From Scleromitrula shiraiana (taxonomy: Eukaryota > Ascomycota > Leotiomycetes > Helotiales > Sclerotiniaceae), in NCBI GenBank assembly GCA_028455995.1, contig JABELC010000004.1:744001-808000 (forward strand): 64,000 nt of DNA, read 5' to 3'. A model generated the notes under the pieces. It made no database searches. It was not told the origin of the DNA and was given only the letters and a program-made list of their open reading frames with translations. Positions within the stretch are counted from its first letter, which is position 1. The number at the start of each line of letters is the position of its first letter. A program made the translations under genes and the position numbers. Shown here in pieces: positions 22,784 through 33,733 of this stretch.

Positions 22784-25038
22784 CTACCCCAGAACTACAT
22801 CATCATATTGTTCACGATCTAGATGATTGAATAGAGTAGCTTGCACAGCAGCTTTACTCTTCATCATAGCTTCACTGATTCCCTCTACCTGCTGTAAATT
22901 GTTCTTAACACTGTCCACGTGACCACTTATACTCTTAACAATTCCCTCAAGATCCTGGTATTTATATGTCTAGAGGACAATGTTAGCTGTGAAAACTATG
23001 TTGAGAAAATGTACACTTACATTGAGTGTAACTGAGGTAGGAATCTCCTCGGTATCGACACCGAGTAGGTTGCCAAGAGCAGTTTGGCTGATACTATCTT
23101 CTGATTGAAGTAATGGATGAGCCTTTCTCGCAGCCTGTCTCCTCTTAAACGCCTCATCCTTAGAGTTAGCCTCCAAATCTGCAAGGTACTTTTGCTCATT
23201 CTCCAACAAGATCTCCTCCTTCCTCAATTCCGCCTCTAGGAGGTCATTCGAATGTAAAACAGGTGTAAGCTGAGACTCAAGAGCTCGATTATAATCCAAT
23301 ATCTTCTCAAAATCAAAATCGTCTTCTCGATGAGTCCTCGTCGAATTAGGAAATGGCATGCCTTTACGAATTCTACTCAAAAGCCTCCGGCTTATCATTT
23401 GAATAGCTGTACTGGCTTGCGTTTTCTTTCGCTCATCATGCACCTGTAAGACCACTGGCCGTTGAACATCAACCAATAACTCTGAAATTTTCTCCAAGCA
23501 TCCTGGTGGAAGTGGTTCCCATTTTGAATTGATGGTTTCGTGAGAAATATGTCGGATAACAGGGGCGAGGTGTCGGTAAGAAGGCGGTTTCTCAGATTTC
23601 TCAATTTCGGCCCGATCGTCCTGTGATTCGTCTATTCGACGACGTTTGGTCTGTTGTTGCTGTTCTTCGGGATCTGCTCGCGGCTCTTTACGTTTGCGTG
23701 GGGGCTCGGTGGGATCTTCGGATCTAGGCTTTTTGGACTTAGGTTGTGCTGGACCAGGTTCAGTAGTTTGTGATACATCCGAAATCCTGACACGTTTCTT
23801 CGATTTTGGTTTCTGAGGAATTTCTTCAACAATCTCAGCCTCTCTGTCTTTTCTGCGCCCTGACTTAGATTCCGCGTGTTTTCCTTGGCGATCCTTTCGT
23901 GGCAGGGACGATTCATCCTCTTGTTTCTCAGCAGGGTCTAATCGTTTAGCCATTTTCCTCCTCTCAGCTTTGGCTTGTCTGGCGAATTCCTCGTTTTCTT
24001 GATTGGTAGCATTCGTATTCTTCTCCGATGAAGCCTCATTTTCCTTATTCAACCTTCCACGCTTCCTGGAGCCATCTTCTTCCACCGGTTTATTGATTTC
24101 GGCCTCCTCATTCCGCCTTTTTGACGGCCTTCCCCTTTTCTTAGCTTCACTTGTATCTTGCTCCTCCTCGACCTCAAGATTTAGTTGTCGTCCTTTCCTC
24201 GCTCGCACAAATTCTTCCTCGGCAGCATCTTCGGGATTTTCAACCGCCACCTTCCCACCAAGTGAAGGTCTCCCCCGTTTCTTCCGCTCGCTCTCCACCT
24301 TCTCACTCTCAGTCTCCATTATATTCTCCGCTCCCTTGGGCCGTCCCCTTTTCTTTCCCCCTTTCCCATCTCCCTCCCTTCCGCCTTGAGTCTCGGCCCC
24401 AACAACCCTAACAACCTCCCCCTTCTTCTTAGGCTTCCCCCCAATTCCCGCACTAACAGCCACCGTCGTCTCAATCTCCCCATCCCCATCGTCCCTCACT
24501 ATAGACGGTCTACCCCTCTTCTTGTTGACTTTCTCCTCTGTATGATTTTGTGTATCTCCCGCATGCCCAAGAGAAGGTCTCCCTCTCCTCCTTCTCGGGA
24601 TTTCCGTTTCTCGTTTCTCCGCCGAAGTTCCATCATTACTGATTCCCTCATCTGCACCTCCGTTTCCAATTTCCTCGTTTGTTCTTAGTCTTTGGTCCAC
24701 AAGAGAAGGCCGTCCCCTCCTCCTTTTCTCAACCACGCTATCGATACCAACTTCTTCTCTTCCTTCACTCCCATTAACCCCAATCGCATTACCCGTCCCA
24801 ACCTCATCACTAACTATCTTCCCCTCCGCCTCCCACCAATTTGAAGGTCTCCCCCGTTTGCGTCTCGATCCCGATCGCGATTCCACTTCCTGCTGCAAAT
24901 CCCAGCCCATAATTAGCACAATATATTAAACAGCCAAAAGGAAGAAGCATCTAAACCATCTATTCAACAATCAATAGAACTTCCCCCGTCCCAATCCCAA
25001 TGCCAAAATGAACAAAATGAACAATTCAGACTTACCAT
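22784..25038 (-). CDS. fta7: Inner kinetochore subunit CENP-Q/Fta7 with an N-terminal AT-hook array
   Basis: CENP-Q (Fta7 in fission yeast, Okp1 in budding yeast) belongs to the COMA complex of the constitutive centromere-associated network. The C-terminal third matches the family: KWEPLPPGCLEKISELLVDV, then MISRRLLSRIRKGMPFPNST, then REDDFDFEKILDYNRALESQ and a coiled coil (ELRKEEILLENEQKYLADLE). The N-terminal 270 residues hold seven RGRP AT-hooks (for example KRGRPSN, RRRGRPSLG, KKRGRPSIV, KKRGRPSKRR) and one degenerate RGRL copy. A long acidic/basic linker separates the two parts. The first exon appears to be only the ATG (25036-25038), followed by a GTAAGT donor; the acceptor is TTTGCAG at 24893. 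Exons 25038-25036, 24892-23021 and 22969-22784 sum to 2061 nt, 686 residues. The ATG at 24910 is the alternative start if that intron is retained. Confidence 0.87.
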
Positions 25039-25545
25039 TATTGATTTATCTATTTACTGAATTTAGCATATGGATTTGATAATATGCGTTTCTAGATTTG
25101 TATTATAGAATTGAATTCAACCAACCAACCGGTCAATAAATCAAGCTGTGTAAACATCCAAGTAAATATTCAGGTACAATCAGTACAAAGTGGAGAGCTA
25201 ATCCTATCGCGTTTTGTGTCGCGTACAGTGTCGGAAGATGAAAATACGTGTGCACGGACCTCACTTTTGATCTCCCCGCATTTTATATTTTCATTCACAT
25301 TGATGCGACTCTGATCCGATCATGATGATATCGAGCCCGAGATTCAGAGTCAAAGTTAAATAACAAACGAATGAACGAATTATGCAACTTTTGATTTTCC
25401 ACTTTCCTATAACGCCTACAAAATGCTATTTGCTTTGATTTACCCTAGCCATTCATCCATCCATCCATCCAATTCATTCATTACGAAGCAAGTGACTACG
25501 TAGTAACTAGCTAACTAATCAGTTATCAATCAATCGATAAAATAA
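25039..25545. other. Promoter of the CENP-Q gene and 3' flank of RRP12
   Basis: AT-rich, with an imperfect CCATC repeat near 25450. No gene was recognised. Confidence 0.5.
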
Positions 25546-28500
25546 TCATCGACGATGACCACCACCACCTCTTGGTTTGCCTCCTCTAGGGGATTTCATA
25601 ACTCTCCCCACACCACTCCTCCCGCCACTACCACTCTGCCCATGTCTTTTTTCCTCCCCAAGACCCCTCCTACCACTTGAAACACCCCCTCTTCCACCAC
25701 CTCTGCCCCTTCCTCCTCTATCCCCCCTCCTATCCCTCTCCCCCCCAATACTCTTCTTAACACTCCTCACCTCCTCCTCATCGACATCCATCCCATCATC
25801 ATCATCCACCTCCTCCTGCCCCTTCCGATTACTAAACTTAAGTCTTCCTCCTCTCCCCTTCTTCGGCGCATCCCTCCCCTTCAACGCATGCACATAAGCG
25901 CCCACACCCCCATCCTCATCTGCCGGGGTATCAATAACCATTTTATCATCGCCACCCTCATCATCGCTATCCGCACCACCAAGTAATAATTTCCCGTCCA
26001 AATCCACCTTCGCCTTTGTCCTGGTGACTGTTCTCGCTTTCGCGGGTTTGGTGGATGAGATACTGGCGAGGGCTTTGCTACCCAGGAGATCAAGTGGTTC
26101 GTCTTCGTCTTCCACGATGTAGGTATTGCCACCACTCGCCTTCTTCCCACCCTTCTTTCTAGATTTCCCAAGGACCTCATCATCCGAGACATCGGAGCCC
26201 GAAGATTCGGAATCGCTACCGTGAAGAGCCTCATCATATTCACTTTCGAATCGACTTCTTCTCTTTCCATCACCAGCCTCATCATCGCTATCTTTGCCCG
26301 CCTCCTTAGCCGCATCCTTATTCCTCTTCTTTCTTTCCCGAGTCTTGCGGATATTGTTAATGAGTTTTCGGTCTTCCTCCGGACAATGCTTGTTAACAAC
26401 CTCGACGCCAAAACGACGAATCATACGCTCAAGAATATGCTTAACCTTAGCCTTGAAATGTGCCTTGTGCTCGTGACTCCAAACCATCAAATTAGGAATT
26501 AAAGTCTGAAGACGAGGCAGCATAAGATTAGTCGGGAGCGAAATAACGCAAACCTTTACGAAACCAAGGACACTACGGACGATCTCGCGGTTATTGGATG
26601 TGAGGAAGAGATCCATGGTTTGGACGAGATCGGTAAGTGTTTCTTCTGAAAGTGATTCGCGGAAATGGTATAGGATTCGTGTTAAGGCTGTGATGGACGC
26701 GGATACCATGTGGGGAGTGCTGCCAGCAAGACCAGCACTTACCATGGTGAAGTACTCCTCGAGAGTTGCTGCGACGGATGGTGCATCGTCGGGCATATGA
26801 GAGACTTTGCTGTTGTCGATTGTAGCGCCTACTGATGAAGTGATTTTCTCACCCATAAGAATGAGCAAATCGAATGCGCTAGTCCGAGCTCTTTCGTTTG
26901 TTTCCTTGCAGGAAATAACAACTTCGGATAGAATTGCCGGAATGAAATGAAGACAATCGTTGGGTAGGAAAGGAATAAGTGTAGAGATTGCACCAAGACG
27001 ATCTCTCTTTGCAGGAGTAGATACCTTCTCTGCACTACTCAGTAAAAGTTCTTGAAGATCAGAACTACGTTCTTGTAGCGCAGCCTTGCCTGTTTCCGAC
27101 TCAGCCAATCTTGGAACAAGTTTGTATGCTTTCTTCTGAAGTTGAGGATCATCATCTTTCACAATGATAAGAGCAGCCATATTAAACAGAGTGCTGAAAC
27201 TTTCCCGTGGCAAATAGATAGAGATTGTAATGACCAAATCCATAAGAGTATGACTCATTGGTGGCATTTTATCAGTGGCATTCTGTTGCTTCTGCTTTTG
27301 TTTCTCTGCTTGGGTTTGAGCTCCAGCTTCTGCGAGAGATGTTCCCAATGCCGTTGATACACGTTCGAACGTTTCCATAAGTTCCTTCTCGGGTGTAATG
27401 CTCAAAAATGCATTGATACATCTCAATATATAACCTCTGAATTGTGGTAAAGTCTGACTGTAAACATTGAAGAGAACAGCCAACATGTTGCTAGAGAAGC
27501 CAGCTAAATGTTCGATATTCTTTTGTGCGGCCGCTTTCGAAACACGACTCTGAAGAAGTAAATCTTCCTCTCCCTCAATAGAAAGGATAGCTTGATTAGA
27601 GTCCACTAATGTTTGAAGACCTTTGCAAACATCAGATCGTAAATCAACTTGCTTGTACAAAATCTCCGCAAGCATCTCCGCAAATTTCTGATCGAATGCC
27701 TCTGTAAGATCTAAAGGAAGATCACAATATCCTGGAAGAATTGCCCAGATTTGTTTAACGATTGTCTCGAAAATCTTAATATCCATCGTCTTCTCAGCCT
27801 CACCATGCTCCAATACCTTCTGAAACATAACCTCGCTCAATGGAACCAGTTCGCTTCGGAAATGTTGGAGATTTGTGTTGCTAACGTAATCGCGTAGAAT
27901 AGGAAGTAACCAAGCTCGTCCAGGTTGACCAGCTTTCGGTTTCGTCAAATTAAGTGGTAATATATCCAGCAATCTCTCGGGACCCATTGCTCGGATAGCC
28001 TTTCCAAGGATCTCATCCGCCTCCTTTTTGCCAGCGAAAGAATCGCTACCTCGGAGTTCCCCAACTATACGAACAACATCCGACAAGATTGGATCTGCTC
28101 TCCATCTTAAGGCATCAAACATAGCTCCCATAATGTTGAAGGTTTCCATCCAAGCAGCTTGATATTTGACGCTCAAAAGCTCAACGGCAGACTTGGCCAA
28201 CTTTTCCAAGACTTTCTCATCAAATATTGAGGGTTCCACAATAACGGAATCTGGAACACAATTTGCCATCAATGATATCAGACATTCCGATGAAGAAACT
28301 CTAATATTGTGTGACGAGGAAGTCATAAATCCAGAAATCATAGTAAAAAGAGCCGGAAGTTTCGCAAAAGTTTCTTCTGGCTCCAGTTGCGCAGAAACAT
28401 CATAACCCCTCGAAAGAACAGCAATCCAAGGAGGTAAAAGTTGAGAATCATTCTGAGAAGGTCTCAATTCCGAAATAACCTCCAAAAGTCGAGGAAGTTT

Positions 28501-29426
28501 AGACGAGGCAGTTTCATTTGCCATACCCTCAAAGATCATTTCGAAAACCTCAAAAGAAGTCATGGCCAAATATTCATTACTCGATTTCGATATATTCAAA
28601 AGAACTTCACATAATGCCTCAATTTTCCTACTGGGCCATCCCCCAGAAGCACCGGCTACCGTCTTAACCAATTGCAATGCATGAATCAAAGCAGGTTCGT
28701 GCTCAGACGTAGCACTCTTCCTCTGTTTCCTCGCCTGATGTGATTGAGCCGCCAACTCACTTAAACTTCTCAACGCAGTCTCCGCACACATATCAGCAGC
28801 CGGATGATCCAAAGAAGGACTCGGCGGAGGATTCTTCAAAACATTTGTAAGAGCTTCCTGAGCACGTTTTCGAATCTTCGGTCTATGATCCACTGCTAGA
28901 TTTAACAAACCAGCGATTGCCCTTCTCGGTCCAATTTGTGTTTGTGAAAGTTCCCACGCGGCGGAATCTTGCGCTACTAATAATGATTCGAGACATCCTA
29001 TCGATGGTCGCAGGAGAGGTGCATCTGCTTCTGGTAATGTTAAGGCTGGGGCGAGATTGGTGAGGATCTGGGAAAATTTCGAACGGAGGAGTGGTTGAGG
29101 GGTAAATGGTGTAATGACATCGAGTAGGTAAACGACGGATGTTGTTAAATCTTTATTAACTTCTCCATTGGCTGGAACGGATTGTCTTAGTAAAGCTAAG
29201 AGTGCTGCGAAATATCCAGTTGGTGTAGGTTCTGATTTTTGATCTCGTAGTGTATCTTCAACAGCTGATAATACAATGGCAGTCTAGAATTTTGATATCA
29301 GTAAGTATATGTTCCAAGTTCAAGATGGTATAAAGAGTTTATAGAATTTAGAGAATTCTTATATACCTGATGTTGATTTTGAAGCTTCGGCGATCGTATC
29401 TTGTCGAGCTTTTCTTGTAAAGACAT
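25546..29426 (-). CDS. RRP12: Ribosomal RNA processing protein RRP12
   Basis: RRP12 is a HEAT-repeat protein needed for 18S rRNA maturation and export of both ribosomal subunits; it acts in nucleolus and nucleoplasm. Two exons (29426-29367 and 29283-25546) give 3798 nt, 1265 residues, close to the usual fungal length. The start exon encodes MSLQEKLDKIRSPKLQNQHQ and is joined by an 83-nt intron. The central NUC173 region of HEAT-like helices is seen from about residue 100 onwards, with LNLAVDHRPKIRKRAQEAL and later LMVWSHEHKAHFKAKVKHIL and ERMIRRFGVEVV near the domain end. The tail is acidic/Ser-rich (DSESSGSDVSDDEVLGK) and then an RGG-type basic end (RGDRGGRGRGGGRGG, PRGGKPRGGGGHRR), likely for RNA binding and nucleolar targeting. 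It lies head-to-head, about 1 kb apart, with the next plus-strand gene. Confidence 0.93.
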
Positions 29427-30431
29427 TTTTCAGGACTTATGTATAATTGCTCTTGCGCCTTTGAATTTTCCAATGGAATTTCGAAAATTGCTTCAATGTA
29501 AAAAAAAAAAAAAGTTTCTGATAATCGATAGCGATCAGACCATTGATGCAAGTTTACCGTAGCCCGCCATAGTTAACTTAATCGAGTCTAATATGGTATA
29601 ATTAATGGATTAGTCTCGAGGTCTACACTAAAGAGATGCTAAGATATGACAGGCTTAGTAATATAAAAGCTTAAGCTTTTGTGGCTATTGATTGGCTAAT
29701 TTATGTTTATGATATCCACTCGATCTAATCAATTTGAGGGGAGACGAATGAAATTGAACCCTGTATACGAAGGTAGCTTCATAGGTCGTTCATTCTATTT
29801 TCATTAAGAAGTCCGGGAAGGTAATAATAATAACTTATAACTAATAAATAATACTAATAATACTAATACTAATACTGTAGTAATAGAGGCTCCTCGGTGC
29901 GTGCGGCGGTGCTCTCCATTATTGTATTTTATTTACATCTGTCCTCATCAACATAATTTGTATTTTCAATCAATACTCGAGTATTATCTAGTTGAATACA
30001 TCAATGATATCTTTTCTTTTCTCTCCAATATCGTCTGTATAGAAAGATTATCTTCTTGTACTTGAATTTGCATTTATATCCATTCGTCTGTTCTTTTATT
30101 TACTCTAGTATCATCCAAAAGATATCTTAGATACCTATCGGTGCATCCTGTTACATTGTCGGTGTTATAACGACACATTCATTCTCTCTCCCAATCAATT
30201 CATTCAATCAATCAAAGTTATTACTTCGTACCGTGACAGGCTAATAGCCTTGCCCTGCCCTGCCCTGCCTAATCTTACATCAATTTCATTCTACTACATT
30301 ATATACATACATCTTCTCATCTATCTATCTATTTATCTACTCATTCCTTCGAATTTCTTCCTCCGAATAGAAAGTACATACGAAAGAAGTACATAGATAT
30401 CATACACGATAAGGCAGATCAAATCGCAAAG
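29427..30431. other. Divergent promoter region (RRP12 and membrane-protein gene)
   Basis: AT-rich with an AATACTAATA-type repeat near 29848-29875 and GCCCT repeats near 30253. No gene was recognised. Confidence 0.5.
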
Positions 30432-31383
30432 ATGCGCATCACAAACCTATCCCTCTTAACCCTTCCCCTCCTCGCCGCCGCCACCTCTCCCCAAGAATCT
30501 CCCCTCGAACAAGCAAAACTCCAAGCCCAATACTGGTTCGAAAAACTATCATCATACCTCCCCATCCCCAGCGTCCCCGATCCACTCTCCACCCCCGACA
30601 CCACCAACCCCGCCGCCGCCATCGGTTCCGCAAAAATCGACACCCTAACCCTCGACACCTGGAAGCAAACCATCCACAGCAGCATCACCCCCGAATCCAG
30701 CACCCCCACCGAATGGTGGATTCTCGTAACCGGCGGCAACAAAACCTGTTTCGGGCTCTGCTCCAACCTCGACAAAGGCTTCAACGAATCCGCCGCTCTC
30801 TTCGCCCTCGACCCAACAGCGCCTCATCTCGCCCTCCTAAACTGCGACGACCAGCCTGTGCTCTGCAATAGCTGGGGAACAGGTCCCCCTCATCTTTGGA
30901 CCCTTGAACTTACTTCTCCTACTGCTCCTGTTACTATTCGAGTGGTCACTCTCAATACTACAACGACGGATGTTACTACTTTCACGGAATTACATGCCTC
31001 GAAGAGTTATAAAGAAAAAGCGCCACTCGAGGGCTGGTTTCATCCATTCGATGGGGTTTTGGCCCAAAATGGGTTGGCGGTTCCGGTGGGATATGTATTT
31101 TGGTTTTTTGCGGTGATTCCTAGTTGGGCTTTTATGATTGGGGTTTCGTTTTTGAGTAGGAGCTTTATGTGAGTTTTTCTATCTCTATCTCTCCCCTCTC
31201 TCTTCTTTCTTCTGCCTTGAACTTTCTTGTTCTTTGGGAATGCTATAAGACGTTGTATTCGCATGGGATATAACTAACAACATAAACAGGGGCCGAAGAA
31301 CCAATCTCCCAAGAAATCCCCAAGCCCCAGCTGCAGCAGGTCCTCGTCGTGCTGCTCCTGCTGGTGATGGTGTTGCGTATTAA
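30432..31383 (+). CDS. Secretory-pathway single-pass membrane protein with lumenal N-glycosylation-type domain
   Basis: The protein has a signal peptide (MRITNLSLLTLPLLAAATSP), a lumenal region and one C-terminal membrane span (VPVGYVFWFFAVIPSWAFMI, continuing GVSFLSRSF), followed by an Arg-rich cytosolic tail. Two exons (30432-31168, 31290-31383) total 831 nt, 276 residues, with a good TAACTAAC branch site at 31271. The lumenal core WWILVTGGNKTCFGLC is placed like the active-site strand of a thioredoxin fold but lacks a CxxC pair, and several N-X-S/T sites are present. I recognise this arrangement as a conserved fungal family of uncertain function, and residence in the ER membrane is inferred from topology only. 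The gene is unusually C-rich in its first half compared with its surroundings. Confidence 0.75.
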
Positions 31384-31881
31384 ACTTGTTTCCGTTCCAC
31401 TCGTTTAATTTAATATTAACTTGGTCGCGGTCATGGTCATGGTCATGGTCATGGCGGAAGGAGGATTTCTGATTCTTAGATGGATATTTTCATACTCGCT
31501 TGCTTGCTGGTGGGCGTAGGTAGATATTGCGTGGCAGGCTGGTATGAATTGCATTTTTGTGATGTAATGCCATCATGCAATTGAATTCCATAGTTGAATG
31601 AACGAATGTATGGATGGACGGATGGATGGACGGATGGATGAATGAATATAATTGGGAGGGTATCTTTTTATATCTTATCGTATCGTATCTTAATGCCTTT
31701 GCCAACTGGTTTGATTTGATTCCTTGACTTCTTCTGTTTAATTTCTTTATTGTGTGTATGTGTGAAGTTGGTATGGCCGTTTAGTTGCGCATACTTAATT
31801 AACTCCCTTTCACCTCCCCTTCCCTTCCCTTCCCATAACTCCTAAACCATAACCCCCCATCCCAGCCCCCCCTCCTCATCC
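31384..31881. other. Convergent 3' flanks with tandem repeats
   Basis: Contains (GGTCAT)4 at 31429-31452 and imperfect GGATGGAC repeats at about 31611-31648. No gene was recognised. Confidence 0.6.
31429..31452. repeat. (GGTCAT)4 hexanucleotide repeat
   Basis: Four perfect units about 45 bp after the stop codon of the upstream gene. Confidence 0.9.
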
Positions 31882-32652
31882 TTACACACCATCGCCATCC
31901 CCACCTCCATTGACCCTCCCCAACCCCTCCAACACCCTCTCCCTCAACCCCCCCTCCTTTCCCTCTCCCTTCTGGCTAAACCGCCCATACCTAAGATCAC
32001 TCATCCCGCCCACCACCTCCCGCATCTCCCTTATAATCTCCTCGCTCTCCTCCTCCAACCTCCTTATTTCCTCCTCTAGATCTTCGGCGGCGGATTCGAG
32101 CGCGGGCAGGATGCTCTTTAGGGAGTGCGGGGTTGGCGTCGGGAGGTGCGTTGTCGAGTGCGGGTGGGATAGCTGGGTTTGCGTTAGATCTAGATTTTAG
32201 ATGCTGTTTGGTGGGTTGGAATTTAAACTGGGAGGATTGGATTGGATTGGATTGGATTGGATTGGGAAGGAGGATGTATTGTGTATTGGGAGTCTGCGTT
32301 TAAGCAAAAAGAATAGAAGAATACGTACAGCTTTCTCAACTTCAACCTCTAAATCCTCCCCTTCCCCATCCCCTTCCCCATCTACCCCTTTCTTTCCCTG
32401 ATCCCTCCTCCTCCTCCCTACAACCCTCATCAGCCGTGTCCCCCGTCGAACTTCCTCCTCTATGTCCTCCTTCACGCCATCGATTACTTGTGCGCGCCGA
32501 TGTTGGATTGCGCGGTAGAGGGTGCGGATCTGGGGAGAGGATTGCTGAGGCTTGGGGAAGAGGGCTGTGAAGGTTTGGAGGGGGAGGATGGTGGGGAGGG
32601 GCGTGGGTGGGAGGAGGAAGGTTGAGAGGATTTGGTGTTCGGTTGTGGACAT
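31882..32652 (-). CDS. cnl2: Inner kinetochore protein Cnl2/Nkp2
   Basis: Cnl2/Nkp2 is a small coiled-coil member of the constitutive centromere-associated network that binds the COMA/CENP-O-P-Q-U module. Two exons (32652-32329, 32172-31882) give 615 nt, 204 residues. The N-terminus, with ILSTFLLPPTPLPTILPLQ and FTALFPK, and the following helix matching RALYRAIQHRR-type family segments (here TLYRAIQHRRAQVIDGVKED) are diagnostic. The second half has SLKSILPALESAAEDLEEEI and a long coiled coil ending in MSDLRYGRF. The preferred intron (32173-32328, GTACGT...CCCAG) is phase 0; a second acceptor (CTAG) with a shifted donor also keeps the frame and would add a few residues. It lies 7 kb from the CENP-Q gene. 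Confidence 0.85.
32236..32265. repeat. (ATTGG)6 repeat in the Cnl2 intron
   Basis: Six perfect ATTGG units; on the coding strand this is a CCAAT repeat inside the intron. Confidence 0.9.
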
Positions 32653-33733
32653 TGCGGGTTGGGCTTGAGGTGGGAGGGAGGAGTTTATGAGTTGATGCTG
32701 GGCTGGATGAGACTGAATTAGATCGAATTAAAGTGTAATTGTTTCGTATATTGACTTTGTATAATTGACTTTGGATATAATTGGATTGGGTTGAGAAAGA
32801 ATGTTTTCGTAAATTGACGTTGTGGTTACGCTGCGATGTTGCAATGCTGGTATCAAAGGGATAAATTGGTTTGAACCGGATTTCTCAAATGTATATATTC
32901 ACCAAACGAGTAATAAATTCAGCAGTACATATTTCAAAACATATTAAAAAAATCATTCACTGCATAGAAATAAGTAACCAAACAAAATTGAACAAATAAC
33001 TTAGAAAGTGAAGGTTGTCGCAAAGTACAATACAAAGAATTAATGATGCATCATGATGGATTATTTAATAATCCGGGGTAATTAAAAATAAGAGGTGAAC
33101 GCGTTTTCTTTGAAGCAAAGGCCAAAAGGGAAAAAAAAAATAAAAAAATAATATGGAAACACGAAATTTAACGCGATGGGCTTTTATTAGCTTGGCCTTT
33201 TGGAACTCTCGGTAGAATTTCTAGTTCTCGACTTTACTTTTATTGACCTCCCTTTTTATTTTTCCCATCTTTCACTTCATTCTCACCTCATCACACTTTA
33301 TTATTTGCTCAACATAAACTTGATATTCACGACAACATTGGAGATTAATTCTAACCACATAATTAATCAATTATAATCTTTTGTTTTCAAAGGGAGATAA
33401 AATATTTTGATTAAAAAGAGGACATTTTGGATTTGGATACTTTTTTTTTATAATTCATCGTTTACTTGCTGTAGCATTCGCATCATCATCATCATCGTCA
33501 CATTACTTTACTGGAGATATCGATATATTTGATATAAGTATATCAATATCAACATCAATATCCATATCCATATCCATATCCATATCAAACCACCCCCTTG
33601 ATCTCCTCAATCTTCTGCCGAAACCACCACATCACCACATCACCAAATCACCTACAACAATCATCTAGCATCAAAAAACCATCAAACCAAACCCACTTGA
33701 AATCAAATTAAAATCAACTCCAAACGGACAATC
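32653..33733. other. Divergent promoter region of Cnl2/Nkp2 and EAF3
   Basis: AT-rich in the middle, then CT-rich and CA-rich leader-like sequence before EAF3. A hexanucleotide repeat (ATATCC)4 lies at 33558-33586. No gene was recognised. Confidence 0.6.
33558..33586. repeat. (ATATCC)4 repeat in the EAF3 5' flank
   Basis: Four full hexamers plus a partial unit, about 150 bp before the EAF3 start codon. Confidence 0.9.

Noticed and set aside
24003..24389. 128-residue plus-strand open frame rich in Ser/Phe/Pro
   Set aside because: It is the antisense of the AT-hook region of the CENP-Q gene, whose repetitive codons keep the other strand open.
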